Origin: Sva-07 sp963716235
GTDB taxonomy: Bacteria > Actinomycetota > Acidimicrobiia > Acidimicrobiales > Ilumatobacteraceae
NCBI GenBank assembly: GCA_963716235.1
Contig: CAVQTE010000030.1
Span: 62,001-126,000, forward strand
DNA: 64,000 nucleotides
Direction: 5' to 3'
Shown: positions 27,680 to 36,800 of the stretch, piece by piece
How positions within the stretch are numbered: the first letter of the stretch is position 1
Layout of the letters: the number at the start of each line of letters is the position of its first letter
The notes under the pieces: model-generated
Told to the model about the DNA's origin: nothing
Database searches by the model: none
The model's input: the letters and a program-made list of their open reading frames with translations, nothing else
Translations under genes and position numbers: made by a program

Positions 27680-27729
27680 GTTTGCGTTGCAGTTCTGTTG
27701 GGGTGGGCCAACGGAATCCTCTCGCAAAC
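27680..27729 (-). promoter_or_regulatory. Nested symmetrical hairpin upstream of acyl-CoA synthetase gene
   Basis: GTTTGCG pairs with CGCAAAC (outer 7 bp), each followed by a 6-nt internal loop strand, then TTCTGTTGG pairs with CCAACGGAA (9 bp with one wobble) around a 6-nt loop. It lies in the 143-nt gap between the RidA-like stop and the acyl-CoA synthetase start on the minus strand. It may be a terminator for the former or a leader structure for the latter; no T-run is present. Confidence 0.4.
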
Positions 27730-27758
27730 CGAATGGCGGCTGCGCGGAGGGGTGGGTG

Positions 27759-28154
27759 TCAGAGTTCGGCGATGACGTCGATCTCGACGAGGGCGGTGGG
27801 CTCGAACAGGGACTGGACGCCGTAGAGCGTGGTCGCCGTCATCGGCATGTCCTCGCCGAACACCTCGCCGACGCCGGTGAACAGACCCTCGGCCATGCTC
27901 GGTTCGTAGCCGACGATCTGGATGTTCATCTTCACGACGTCGTCCCAACCCCCACCACCGGCGGCGAGTGCGGTAGCGACATTGCGCAACGCCTGAGCCG
28001 TCTGCGATGCGAGGTCGGGTCCGACCACTTCTCCATCGACGCCGACCCCGATCTGGCCGGCGACGTACACACGTCGCGTGCCGGTGGCAACCACGACGTG
28101 GGAGTAGCCGGCCGGTGGGGCGAGTTCGGGCGGATTGATCTTCTCGATGGTCAT
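27759..28154 (-). CDS. RidA/YjgF family protein
   Basis: 131 residues from ATG 28154, the start that gives the usual N-terminus (EKINPPELAPPAGYSHVV). Features: GTRRVYVAGQIGVG, QTAQALRNVATALAAGG, the ...VKMNIQI strand and FEPTALVEIDVIA at the end. The substrate-stabilising Arg of enamine deaminases is usually followed by an acidic residue late in the sequence; here the last strand reads PTALVEIDVIAEL, leaving deaminase activity uncertain. Relatives hydrolyse reactive enamines/imines in the cytosol or act in degradation pathways. Confidence 0.82.
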   Translation of the reverse strand: MTIEKINPPELAPPAGYSHVVVATGTRRVYVAGQIGVGVDGEVVGPDLASQTAQALRNVATALAAGGGGWDDVVKMNIQIVGYEPSMAEGLFTGVGEVFGEDMPMTATTLYGVQSLFEPTALVEIDVIAEL

Positions 28155-28207
28155 CCGCGGACGGTATCGCATCTCGCTGTGCCTGCGTGAAGGGCACCAA
28201 TCAGATG

Positions 28208-28978
28208 CTATGAGCGTGCGCGGAGGTAGCTGTCGCACAACTCGACGAGGCGCCCGCGGGCGAAGCTCGGTTCGTGGCCGCCGTGGACGACCCTCACGGG
28301 CAGTTCACGCAGCCGCCGCATCGTGTCCACGTACGCGGCAATGTCGCAACCGTCCAACTCGTCGAGCAGCGGGCCGTCGTAGATCGCATCCCCGGAGAAC
28401 AGCACACCGGTCGCCGGCTCCCACAGCCCGATGCTGCCGGGGGAGTGACCGGGAAGGTGGAGCACCTCGAAGGCGCGATCACCGAGGTCGACGAGATCGC
28501 CCTCCGAGAGCAGTGTCGTGGCCGGTGCCGCCGGTCGAGTGAACGTGATGCTCTCCATGCCGCCCGCTGGAACCGCGTCGATGAGCACGTCGGGCACGTC
28601 GTATCCGGCTGCCACGTACGGGTCCCGAACCTCGGCGCCGAACCGGGTCATGTCGAGCGACACGACGCCGGGTTGCGCCAGTTCGTCGGCTTCGGCCGGA
28701 TGGATCGCCCGGCGATCGAATTCGTGCATGCCACCCACGTGATCGCCATGGACATGCGTGGCGACTGCGAGAACCTCGTGGTCGAGCGCGTGGTCGACGA
28801 GGTGACGCAACGGGCGGATCCCGAGAGAGGTGTCGACCACGAGGTCGAGGTCGCGCCCGCGCACGTGCCAGACGTTGCAGCGCAGCAGTGGGTGGACGTG
28901 CGGTTCGGTGATGTGGGTGACGCCGTCGTCGAGTCGCTCGACGACGAACCACGGATCCGCGACCGGGAGGTCCAGCAC
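28208..28978 (-). CDS. Metallo-beta-lactamase-fold hydrolase
   Basis: 256 residues starting at GTG 28978. The metal-binding signature THVHGDHVGG lies near residue 73, with LPGHSPGS, FSGDAIYDG and a late HGGHEPS supplying further His/Asp ligands. The fold acts on thioesters, lactones or phosphodiesters; the substrate is unknown. It lies between the RidA-like gene and a divergent hypothetical gene, 35 nt from the latter's start. Confidence 0.83.
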   Translation of the reverse strand: MLDLPVADPWFVVERLDDGVTHITEPHVHPLLRCNVWHVRGRDLDLVVDTSLGIRPLRHLVDHALDHEVLAVATHVHGDHVGGMHEFDRRAIHPAEADELAQPGVVSLDMTRFGAEVRDPYVAAGYDVPDVLIDAVPAGGMESITFTRPAAPATTLLSEGDLVDLGDRAFEVLHLPGHSPGSIGLWEPATGVLFSGDAIYDGPLLDELDGCDIAAYVDTMRRLRELPVRVVHGGHEPSFARGRLVELCDSYLRARS

Positions 28979-29012
28979 GGGCCGAACCTACCGGATACCG
29001 TTCGACGCGACC

Positions 29013-29483
29013 ATGGAACCGTCCGCCCACTTCCATCCGCTCCCCCAGGACTGGGCCGAGCAACGCTCCAGCTTGCAGCGCATCGCGACCCACGTCCTCG
29101 GCCAGGCGCGTCATCGTCACGACGGGCTGTTCGACCTCGTGCCGCTCCCGGGTGGATTCGGCACCCCGCCGGTCGGAGCGCAGCGTGAACGCGTCCGTAA
29201 CCTCCTCGGCCAACGGGCCATCGACGAAGCCGTGGTGTCCGTGCCGGATGCGCAGGCCTCGGTCGGGCGCCTTTGGCCCGAGCACTTCGACTTCGGAATC
29301 GATCTCGCTGCGCGCCACGGGGTTCGCTGCAACCTCGGCGCCGCCGCGGGCGACGGGTTCAGTGTGGAGCCGTATCTCTACGTCGGGCCATGGGGCGCCG
29401 CACGACTCTCCGCGGCGGACGATGGCGCGCAATTCGAACCACTAGCGGCCGTCGTCGACGACGAAGGTCGCGCGATCGGGTAG
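29013..29483 (+). CDS. Hypothetical protein of uncharacterised actinobacterial family
   Basis: 156 residues from ATG 29013. Recognisable blocks are FHPLPQDWAEQRSSLQRIATHVLG, FDLVPLPGGFGTPPVG and LWPEHFDFGIDL..., ending in PYLYVGPWG, a pattern I associate with uncharacterised actinobacterial proteins. The last 25 residues look less conserved and overlap the end of the convergent gene at 29442. No catalytic motif is evident. Confidence 0.6.
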   Translation: MEPSAHFHPLPQDWAEQRSSLQRIATHVLGQARHRHDGLFDLVPLPGGFGTPPVGAQRERVRNLLGQRAIDEAVVSVPDAQASVGRLWPEHFDFGIDLAARHGVRCNLGAAAGDGFSVEPYLYVGPWGAARLSAADDGAQFEPLAAVVDDEGRAIG

Positions 29484-29687
29484 CTCGGCTGCGGCGATCG
29501 TGCTTCGGTCGAGACCCACCTCGAGCCGGTCGGTGGTGCGCACGATGACGGGCACACATTCCGGTCCGCTCGACGTGGAGAAGGCGAGCGCGACACGTCG
29601 CGGGTTGGCTGCAAGGTCCGCCAGGTCGTCGATCGTCACCCGCTGGGTGACCCGCGCTCGGCTGGGTGTGGTCATGGTGTCAGTCAC
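29442..29687 (-). CDS. PPOX-like small protein, probably truncated by an amber codon
   Basis: 81 residues from GTG 29687, one base after the SDR stop. The sequence VTIDDLADLAANPRRVALAF... resembles pyridoxamine-phosphate-oxidase-like flavin/F420-binding split-barrel proteins. It ends FVVDDGR then TAG, but the frame continues WFELRAIVRRG, as expected for the conserved last strand of this family, which often has Gln or Tyr where the stop is. A single C-to-T or similar change would explain it. The downstream part then overlaps the convergent gene, so the intact C-terminus cannot be placed. An ATG at 29675 is an alternative start. Confidence 0.45.
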   Translation of the reverse strand: MTDTMTTPSRARVTQRVTIDDLADLAANPRRVALAFSTSSGPECVPVIVRTTDRLEVGLDRSTIAAAELPDRATFVVDDGR

Positions 29688-29688
29688 G

Positions 29689-30504
29689 TCATTCGATGCC
29701 GGCGTTGATGACTTGCTCGAACGCGTTCGTGTAACCGAACTTGCGAAGCAGGAACGGGGTGATCGCAGGGAACATGTTCGCGATGACCACGAGTGGCCGG
29801 ACCGGCGGGGTGTTGACGATGACCTCCGACCGGTTCTTCCTGATGCAGTCGATCGTGACGGATGCGACCTTCTCGGGCTTCGAGGATCCGGCGATCCGGG
29901 GAGCGTGCACGCCGTTGTCCTCCCACCGGCGGTACATCCCGGCGTCGGTGACGAACCCGGGACAGACCACCGAGAACCCGACCGGAGACTTCTCGTACTC
30001 CGAGCGCAGCGCGTGCGTGAACCCGACGAGCCCGTGCTTGCTCGCACAGTACGACGTGCCGTAGGCGACCCCGACCTTGCCCGCACCGGAGGCGATGTTC
30101 ACCACGTGGCCCCGCTTGCGAGCGAGCATCCCTGGTACGACGGCGCGCGTCAACAGGATCGGCGCTTCGAGATTGATCGCCAGTGTCTCGGTGAAGTCGG
30201 AGTCGGGCGCGGTCTCGAAATGCCTGACCCGTTCGATACCCGCATTGTTGACGAGGATGTCGACCGGGCCGAGTTCGGCCTCGGTGTGCTCGATCAGGCG
30301 GGCGCGATCTTCTGACCTGACGACATCGCACACGATCGAGATTGCCTTCACGCCGAGGGCATCCATCTCGGAGCGGACCCCCTCGAGTTCGGCCGCCGAC
30401 CGCGCTGGGAGTGAGAGGTTCACGCCCTCTTCGGCCAGCGCCCGTGCGATGTACACGCCGATGCCGCCTGTGTTGTGAGCGATGAGCGCAACTGGCGCGC
30501 TCAT
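29689..30504 (-). CDS. SDR family oxidoreductase with altered nucleotide-binding motif
   Basis: 271 residues of the short-chain dehydrogenase fold: NNAG (ILVNNAGIERV), Ser plus YCASK catalytic set, and VVCPGFVTDAG. The usual TGxxxGIG cofactor loop reads IAHNTGGIG near residues 8-16, so its first Thr-Gly is missing. The first 13 codons coincide with one arm of a 23-bp perfect inverted repeat (30467-30519), and no Shine-Dalgarno is visible upstream. Together this suggests a local inversion or template-switch event, or an assembly artefact, at the 5' end. The C-terminus (FPAITPFLLRKFGY) looks membrane-associated. It follows the enoyl-CoA hydratase gene by 27 nt. Confidence 0.8.
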   Translation of the reverse strand: MSAPVALIAHNTGGIGVYIARALAEEGVNLSLPARSAAELEGVRSEMDALGVKAISIVCDVVRSEDRARLIEHTEAELGPVDILVNNAGIERVRHFETAPDSDFTETLAINLEAPILLTRAVVPGMLARKRGHVVNIASGAGKVGVAYGTSYCASKHGLVGFTHALRSEYEKSPVGFSVVCPGFVTDAGMYRRWEDNGVHAPRIAGSSKPEKVASVTIDCIRKNRSEVIVNTPPVRPLVVIANMFPAITPFLLRKFGYTNAFEQVINAGIE

Positions 30505-30519
30505 CGCTCACAACACAGG
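30467..30519. repeat. Perfect 23-bp inverted repeat over SDR start codon
   Basis: Arms 30467-30489 and 30497-30519 are exact reverse complements around a 7-nt loop (AACTGGC). The SDR start codon (30502-30504) lies in the right arm and its nucleotide-binding loop codons in the left arm. The core GCGATGAGCG also opens the hairpin at 11341. In mRNA this would bury the start codon in a strong stem. Confidence 0.9.
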
Positions 30520-30531
30520 AAATTTGTGGGG

Positions 30532-31302
30532 TCAGTGTCCGGTGTAGACGGCGTCGCGCTTTTCGAGGAACGCGGCGACGCCCTCACGATGGTCGGACGT
30601 GCGGAACAGTTCGGCGAGCGTGGAGCTCACCCAGCAGCCCAGTGCGTCCCAGTCGGGATCGAGCGCCTCACGCAGCCCGCGTTTCAGCGCCTGCACGGCG
30701 AGCGGTGGATTTGCAGCGACGGTCGCCGCCAGGTCGAGCGCGGCCGGGAGGAGCTCGTCGTGGGGAACCACACGCGACACGAGCCGCAGTGCGAGCGCCT
30801 CGGATGCGTCGACGACCCGGCCGGTGAAGAGCAACTCGGCGGCGGCTTCCCGGCCGACGAGTTCGACCAGGCGAGCGAGACCTGCAACATCGCAACACAG
30901 GCCACGCTTCACGAACAGCTCACCGAAGCGGGCACGTTCCGACGCCACGCGGATGTCGGCCATCAGTGCCAGCTCCATGCCCCACCCGACAGCGGCGCCA
31001 TTGACCGCAGCGATGATCGGCACGTCGGTATGCAACAGGACGCCGGCGGCGGGGGTGAGGCGCGGCGTTCGGTCGCGACTGGTCAACTCGCTGCTCGCCG
31101 CGACCATCACCTGCTTCACGTCGTCGCCCGAGCAGAACGCCGGATCCCGACCGGTGATCACGAGGCATCGGGCAGTGGTGTTCCCGACGGCGTCGGCCAA
31201 CTCGTCGTAGGTCGTGAACGTCAGTGCGTTGCGCGCCTCGGGACGATTGATGGTGATGACGCCGACGTGGTCGCGTTCGTCGTACTCGATCTCGGTGTAC
31301 AT
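30532..31302 (-). CDS. Enoyl-CoA hydratase/isomerase family protein
   Basis: 256 residues of the crotonase fold. Oxyanion-hole segments are seen as EARNALTF and GAAVGWGMELALMADIRVASERARF; the following GLCCDVAGLARLVELVG region carries the usual active-site positions in an unusual Cys-Cys context. It probably hydrates or isomerises a trans-2-enoyl-CoA in fatty-acid or side-chain degradation. It is upstream of the SDR gene in the same direction, so the two may act in sequence. Confidence 0.88.
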   Translation of the reverse strand: MYTEIEYDERDHVGVITINRPEARNALTFTTYDELADAVGNTTARCLVITGRDPAFCSGDDVKQVMVAASSELTSRDRTPRLTPAAGVLLHTDVPIIAAVNGAAVGWGMELALMADIRVASERARFGELFVKRGLCCDVAGLARLVELVGREAAAELLFTGRVVDASEALALRLVSRVVPHDELLPAALDLAATVAANPPLAVQALKRGLREALDPDWDALGCWVSSTLAELFRTSDHREGVAAFLEKRDAVYTGH

Positions 31303-31382
31303 GGCGTCCAGCTTCTCACGTCGAGCGGTTCTTGCTCATCGATCACCCGGCTCTCACCTGGTTCTGACCCTTGGGGCGCAGC

Positions 31383-32585
31383 ATGATCGCCATGGACATG
31401 CCCCTGACTCCTCCCACTGTCCCACCAGTTGCCCCACCCATCGCTGCCAACGGCGTCGTCGAACCTCCCCACGTCGACACCGCCGCGGACAGCTGGACGC
31501 CGCCGTCCCCGCCGGTCGCCAGCGGACCCTCGCGACCGCGGGGACGTGCGCGCTTCGGTGCGGGCATCGTCGTGGGCGCCGCGGTGACGGCCGCGGCCCT
31601 CGGCGGCTATGTCGTCGGACAGGGCAACGACGACGCCCCGGCGGCAGCGTCGGTTCCGGGTGTCGCAGCGCAGACCGTCTCGGTCGAGAGTGGATCGATC
31701 GCGAGTCTCGTGCATGCCGCTCGCCCGTCGATCGTGTCGGTGCACCAGACGGTGACGCAGTCGGCTCCGACCGGCGGCCGGCTCCAGGGCACCGCGGCCG
31801 GCACCGGCTTCGTGCTGAGCGCCGACGGGTACATCGTCACCAACAACCACGTCGTGGCCGAAGGCGACGACACCACGATCACGTTCTCCGACGGCTCCGA
31901 GGAATCCGCCACCATCGTGGCGGCCGACCCGACCCGTGACCTCGCCGTCCTCAAAGTCGAGCGCACCGACCTGCAGCCGCTCGCCGTCGGCAATTCCGAC
32001 GACCTCCAGCTCGGCGACCAGCTCATCGCTGTCGGGTACGCGCTCGACCTCACCGGCGAACCGTCGGTCACCGCCGGCATTCTCTCGGCGAAGGACCGCA
32101 CGATCACCGAGGAGAACGGCGAGCAGCTGGTCAATCTCCTCCAGACCGACACCGCGATCAACCCCGGCAACTCCGGTGGGCCGCTGCTCAACGGCCGCGG
32201 CGAAGTCGTCGGCATCAACACGGCGATCGCAGGGCAGGCGCAGAACATCGGCTTCGCGATCGCCATCACCCCGGTGATGGACGTGATCGGTTCGCTGCAG
32301 TCCGGCACCGTGCCCGACCGGGCGCTGATGGGCGTCACCACACAGCCGGCCGGTGACGGCCGGGGCGTCGAAATCGTCGAGATCGCGCCGGGTTCGGGTG
32401 CTGACGACAGCGACCTGGAGGTCGGCGATGTCGTGATTGCCGTCGATGGCGACGAGATCGACGAGCCCGCCGACCTCGGTGTGGCCATCGCCAAGCAGCA
32501 GCCCGGCGACGATGTCACCGTGACCATCGAGCGCAACGGTCGGACCTCCGAGATCACCGTCACCCTCGGTAAGAAGCCCACCTGA
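31383..32585 (+). CDS. HtrA/DegP-type serine protease with PDZ domain
   Basis: 400 residues. A Pro-rich cytoplasmic N-terminus of about 60 residues is followed by one membrane segment (FGAGIVVGAAVTAAALGGYVVG), a trypsin-like domain and a C-terminal PDZ domain. The catalytic triad is visible: His in TNNHVV, Asp in TRDLAVL, Ser in NPGNSGGPL. It should degrade or chaperone misfolded proteins on the outer face of the membrane. ATG 31383 is chosen; two more in-frame ATG codons follow within 12 nt and a TTG lies upstream. Palindromic repeat copy 3 follows its stop. Confidence 0.92.
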   Translation: MIAMDMPLTPPTVPPVAPPIAANGVVEPPHVDTAADSWTPPSPPVASGPSRPRGRARFGAGIVVGAAVTAAALGGYVVGQGNDDAPAAASVPGVAAQTVSVESGSIASLVHAARPSIVSVHQTVTQSAPTGGRLQGTAAGTGFVLSADGYIVTNNHVVAEGDDTTITFSDGSEESATIVAADPTRDLAVLKVERTDLQPLAVGNSDDLQLGDQLIAVGYALDLTGEPSVTAGILSAKDRTITEENGEQLVNLLQTDTAINPGNSGGPLLNGRGEVVGINTAIAGQAQNIGFAIAITPVMDVIGSLQSGTVPDRALMGVTTQPAGDGRGVEIVEIAPGSGADDSDLEVGDVVIAVDGDEIDEPADLGVAIAKQQPGDDVTVTIERNGRTSEITVTLGKKPT

Positions 32586-32598
32586 TCCCAACCAGACT

Positions 32599-32651
32599 CC
32601 GAAAGATGCGCTGGAATGTGCGTCCGGTGCACAATCCAGCGCACATTTCGG
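32599..32651. repeat. Palindromic repeat element, copy 3
   Basis: Nested stems: CCGAAA/TTTCGG, a 2x2 internal loop, TGCGCTGGA/TCCAGCGCA, an A-A mismatch, then TGTGC/GCACA around a 7-nt loop. It occupies the 78-nt gap between the convergent HtrA and FAD-monooxygenase genes, 14 nt after the HtrA stop. This copy shows the family architecture most clearly. Confidence 0.88.
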
Positions 32652-32663
32652 GCTGCATTCGGG

Positions 32664-34180
32664 TCAGGCGGCGGGGAGCGAGGCGAGGAATTCGGCTCGC
32701 GTCGGGGGACCGAGTGAGGGCTCGGGCGGACGCTGATCCTTGGTCTGGAGCACGGCGAACACACGGGCGCCGAAGTCGGTGTCGGTCAGCAGTGCGTCGG
32801 GCGGCGACAGGAGATTGAGGTTGCGTACGAATGCGCGCAGCACGACTTGGTCGGATCGCAACGCCGGCGCCAGCCCGTCGCGGAGCACCGATCGTGTGAA
32901 CGCTCGAGGGTCGGACGCATCCCCATAGGGGTCCTCGCCGGCGAGAATCGCAGCGCTGACCCGTCGGGCTTCGCGATCCTGCTCGACCGAACTGCGGTAC
33001 CACGGGTGTATCTCGGCTCGCAGAGCGTCGTCGTAGGCGACCGCAACAGCGCGAGGGTCATCGGGATGATCGGCGATCGCCGACGTCAGGAGCTGAGCAC
33101 TCCAGTAGGCGGTGCTGCAACCCCGCCCGTAGAGCGGGTTCGTGCACACGACGGCATCACCGATCGGGACGAGACCGGTCACGACAGGCTCGCCGTCGAC
33201 CACGTAGTCACTCCACTTGTTGAGGAGGCCCGCCATCAGGTGGACACTCGACGTGATCGGTTCGGCCCGGCCATCGAGCCACGGTGCGGTCGCCGGGAGC
33301 GTGCGCGCCGCCTCGTCGAACGTGACTGGATCGCTGAGGCGGCGACGTAGTTCGTCGTCGTCGGACGGCACGGCGAGTGTCACCGAGAACGTGCGGTTGT
33401 CGCCCATGAACGTGCCGTACTTGACGTAGCCGAGGTCGCCGCCGATCGGGCCGGTTCGGGGCGGAAGGTCGGCGTCGGGCAGCAGCCGGTAGAAACGGCT
33501 GGCGTAGACGATCCCGGTGTCCTCGACCGTCTCGGTGACCGGCGGTGCCCCGATGGCCTCCAGCCATTCCGCCACCGCGCTCCGGCGACCGTTTGCCGCA
33601 ACCACCAGATCCCCCTCGATCTCCCTTCCGTCATCGAGCCGCACCCCCGCAATCACCGGCCTCGTCACCCCCTCAACCCCGAAATGTGCGCTGGAATGTG
33701 CACCTGGCGCACCTGCGGGCGCATTTTTCGGGGTTGAGGGGGTGGGGGTGGCGAGGAGGGCGACGGCGGGGTGGCCGGTGAGGATGGTGACGCCCGGCTG
33801 GGCGAGGGCGGCGCGGCGCAGGACCCACTCGAAGGTGGTGCGCCGGCAGGCGATCATCACGAGATCGTCGTCGCCGGGCTCGGGCGTGAACTCCATTCCG
33901 GGTGGCAAACCGTCGCCGAAGCGCATCTCGGTGGCCCCTTCGGCGAGTAGCGCGTCGAGGATGTCGGGCTGATGGTCGCGCAGCAGGTTGCGCAGGCGCG
34001 CCAGAAAGGCGTGACTGTGGCGGACCTGCGGTGCGCCGCGTCGATCCCACTCGAAGGCCTCGTCGGCGGTCTCCGGCATCGGCGTGTCGTCACGCTCGAC
34101 GACCGTCACCTCGTGGCCCGCCCGTCCGAGTTGGAGCGCTGACGCGAGGCCGGCAACACCGCCACCGACCACCACGACCC

Positions 34181-34184
<4 letters not shown>
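32664..34184 (-). CDS. FAD-dependent monooxygenase/oxidoreductase with in-frame repeat insertion
   Basis: 506 residues from GTG 34184, overlapping the Baeyer-Villiger gene stop by 4 nt (GTGA). The N-terminus VRVVVVGGGVAGLASALQLGRAG binds FAD; VVAANGRRSAV and the second FAD motif GLVPIGDAVVCTNPLYGRGCS follow. Residues of about 148-176 (TPTPSTPKNAPAG... to ...HFGVEGVT) are encoded by palindromic repeat copy 4, which keeps the frame open and interrupts an otherwise normal strand-turn-strand region. The enzyme probably oxidises an organic substrate with NAD(P)H, downstream of or parallel to the coupled monooxygenase. Whether the insertion leaves it active is unknown. Confidence 0.82.
33666..33744. 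repeat. Palindromic repeat element, copy 4, inside a coding sequence
   Basis: Outer perfect 19-bp arms (33666-33684 with 33726-33744) contain CCGAAA and TTTCGG, as in the other copies. TGCGC/GCGCA and a GTGCAC-like centre lie inside. It differs in having 13 extra flanking complementary bases. It is translated within the FAD monooxygenase without a stop. Confidence 0.88.
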
Positions 34185-35977
<1,793 letters not shown>

Positions 35978-36003
35978 GCTTGCACCGTACAAACAACACC
36001 TCG

Positions 36004-36031
36004 TCGCGATTGGGGTCAGACCCAATCGCGA
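36004..36031. promoter_or_regulatory. Inverted repeat in divergent promoter region
   Basis: TCGCGATTGGG and CCCAATCGCGA are perfect 11-bp arms separated by 6 nt, 27 nt before the Baeyer-Villiger gene start and 13 nt before the DJ-1-like start. Position and symmetry suit an operator for an unidentified regulator. No regulator gene lies next to it. Confidence 0.5.
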
Positions 36032-36043
36032 GTGTGGGAGAGT

Positions 36044-36733
36044 ATGGGAGTGCAGGTTGCATTGGCGCTGTCGCCAGGGGTGTCGGCTGACGAGTGCGAG
36101 GCGTTCACACTCGTGTTCGAGCAACTCGCCGACACCGAGCTGATCGGAGTCGGCGCACGCCTCGGCCACGTCGACGGGCCGGCGGGCGGCCACAACATCG
36201 ACGCGCTGTTCGACGAGGTGCAGCACCCTGACATCGTGCTGGTCCCGGGCGGCCTCGGATGCGCACGGACCGCTCGCGACGAACGGTTCCTCGCCTGGCT
36301 ACACGCCGTCGCGCCACGCTGCCACTGGATGGCAGCCAGCTCGACCGGCACCGTCGTGGTCGCGGCCGCCGGACTCCTCGGCGAACGCGAGGCGGCCACG
36401 CACTGGCTCGCGTCGGCGATGCTCGAGTCGTACGGATCGACGGCATCGAGCGAGCGGATCGTCGAGGTGGGCAACATCATCACCTGCGAAGGTCAGATCA
36501 CAGCGATGCACGTCGCGCTCCTCGTCACGTTGCGGACCGCCGGGCCCGAGGCGGTTGCCCAGGTCAGAGCCGGTCTGGCCCGGCGACATGCGCCACCGCA
36601 GAACGGTCGTACGCCCTGGCGACGATGGCGAACCGAGCGCAACGGCCGTCGGAGCGGCCCCGCCAAGCCCCGCAATCCCGAACTCACCGCCCCTGACGTG
36701 ATCGAGTTCGAACCCCTCACCCGTCTGCGCTGA
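36044..36733 (+). CDS. DJ-1/PfpI (GATase1-like) family protein lacking nucleophile Cys
   Basis: 229 residues. The fold is recognised by VQVALALSPGVSADECEAF, VLVPGGLGCARTARDERFLAWL and the nucleophile elbow AASSTGTVVVAAAGLLGEREAATHW. In most relatives the elbow carries Cys (CTG), and here Ser occupies that place, so thiol chemistry is unlikely. The C-terminal 50 residues are Arg/Pro-rich and atypical (RTPWRRWRTERNGRRSG). It is divergent from the Baeyer-Villiger gene. Possible roles are a regulator-like binding domain or isonitrile hydratase-like enzyme; neither is supported further. Confidence 0.75.
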   Translation: MGVQVALALSPGVSADECEAFTLVFEQLADTELIGVGARLGHVDGPAGGHNIDALFDEVQHPDIVLVPGGLGCARTARDERFLAWLHAVAPRCHWMAASSTGTVVVAAAGLLGEREAATHWLASAMLESYGSTASSERIVEVGNIITCEGQITAMHVALLVTLRTAGPEAVAQVRAGLARRHAPPQNGRTPWRRWRTERNGRRSGPAKPRNPELTAPDVIEFEPLTRLR

Positions 36734-36800
36734 AATTGATGCCCTGAAGATGTGACTGTCGGCCGTGGACACGGCGGGGTCGCATTCGGACAATGGGGAC

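Noticed and set aside
29442..29444. Pyrrolysine or other recoding at the amber codon
   Set aside because: No pyrrolysine genes or special downstream structure are seen, and the window has many other likely sequence errors.
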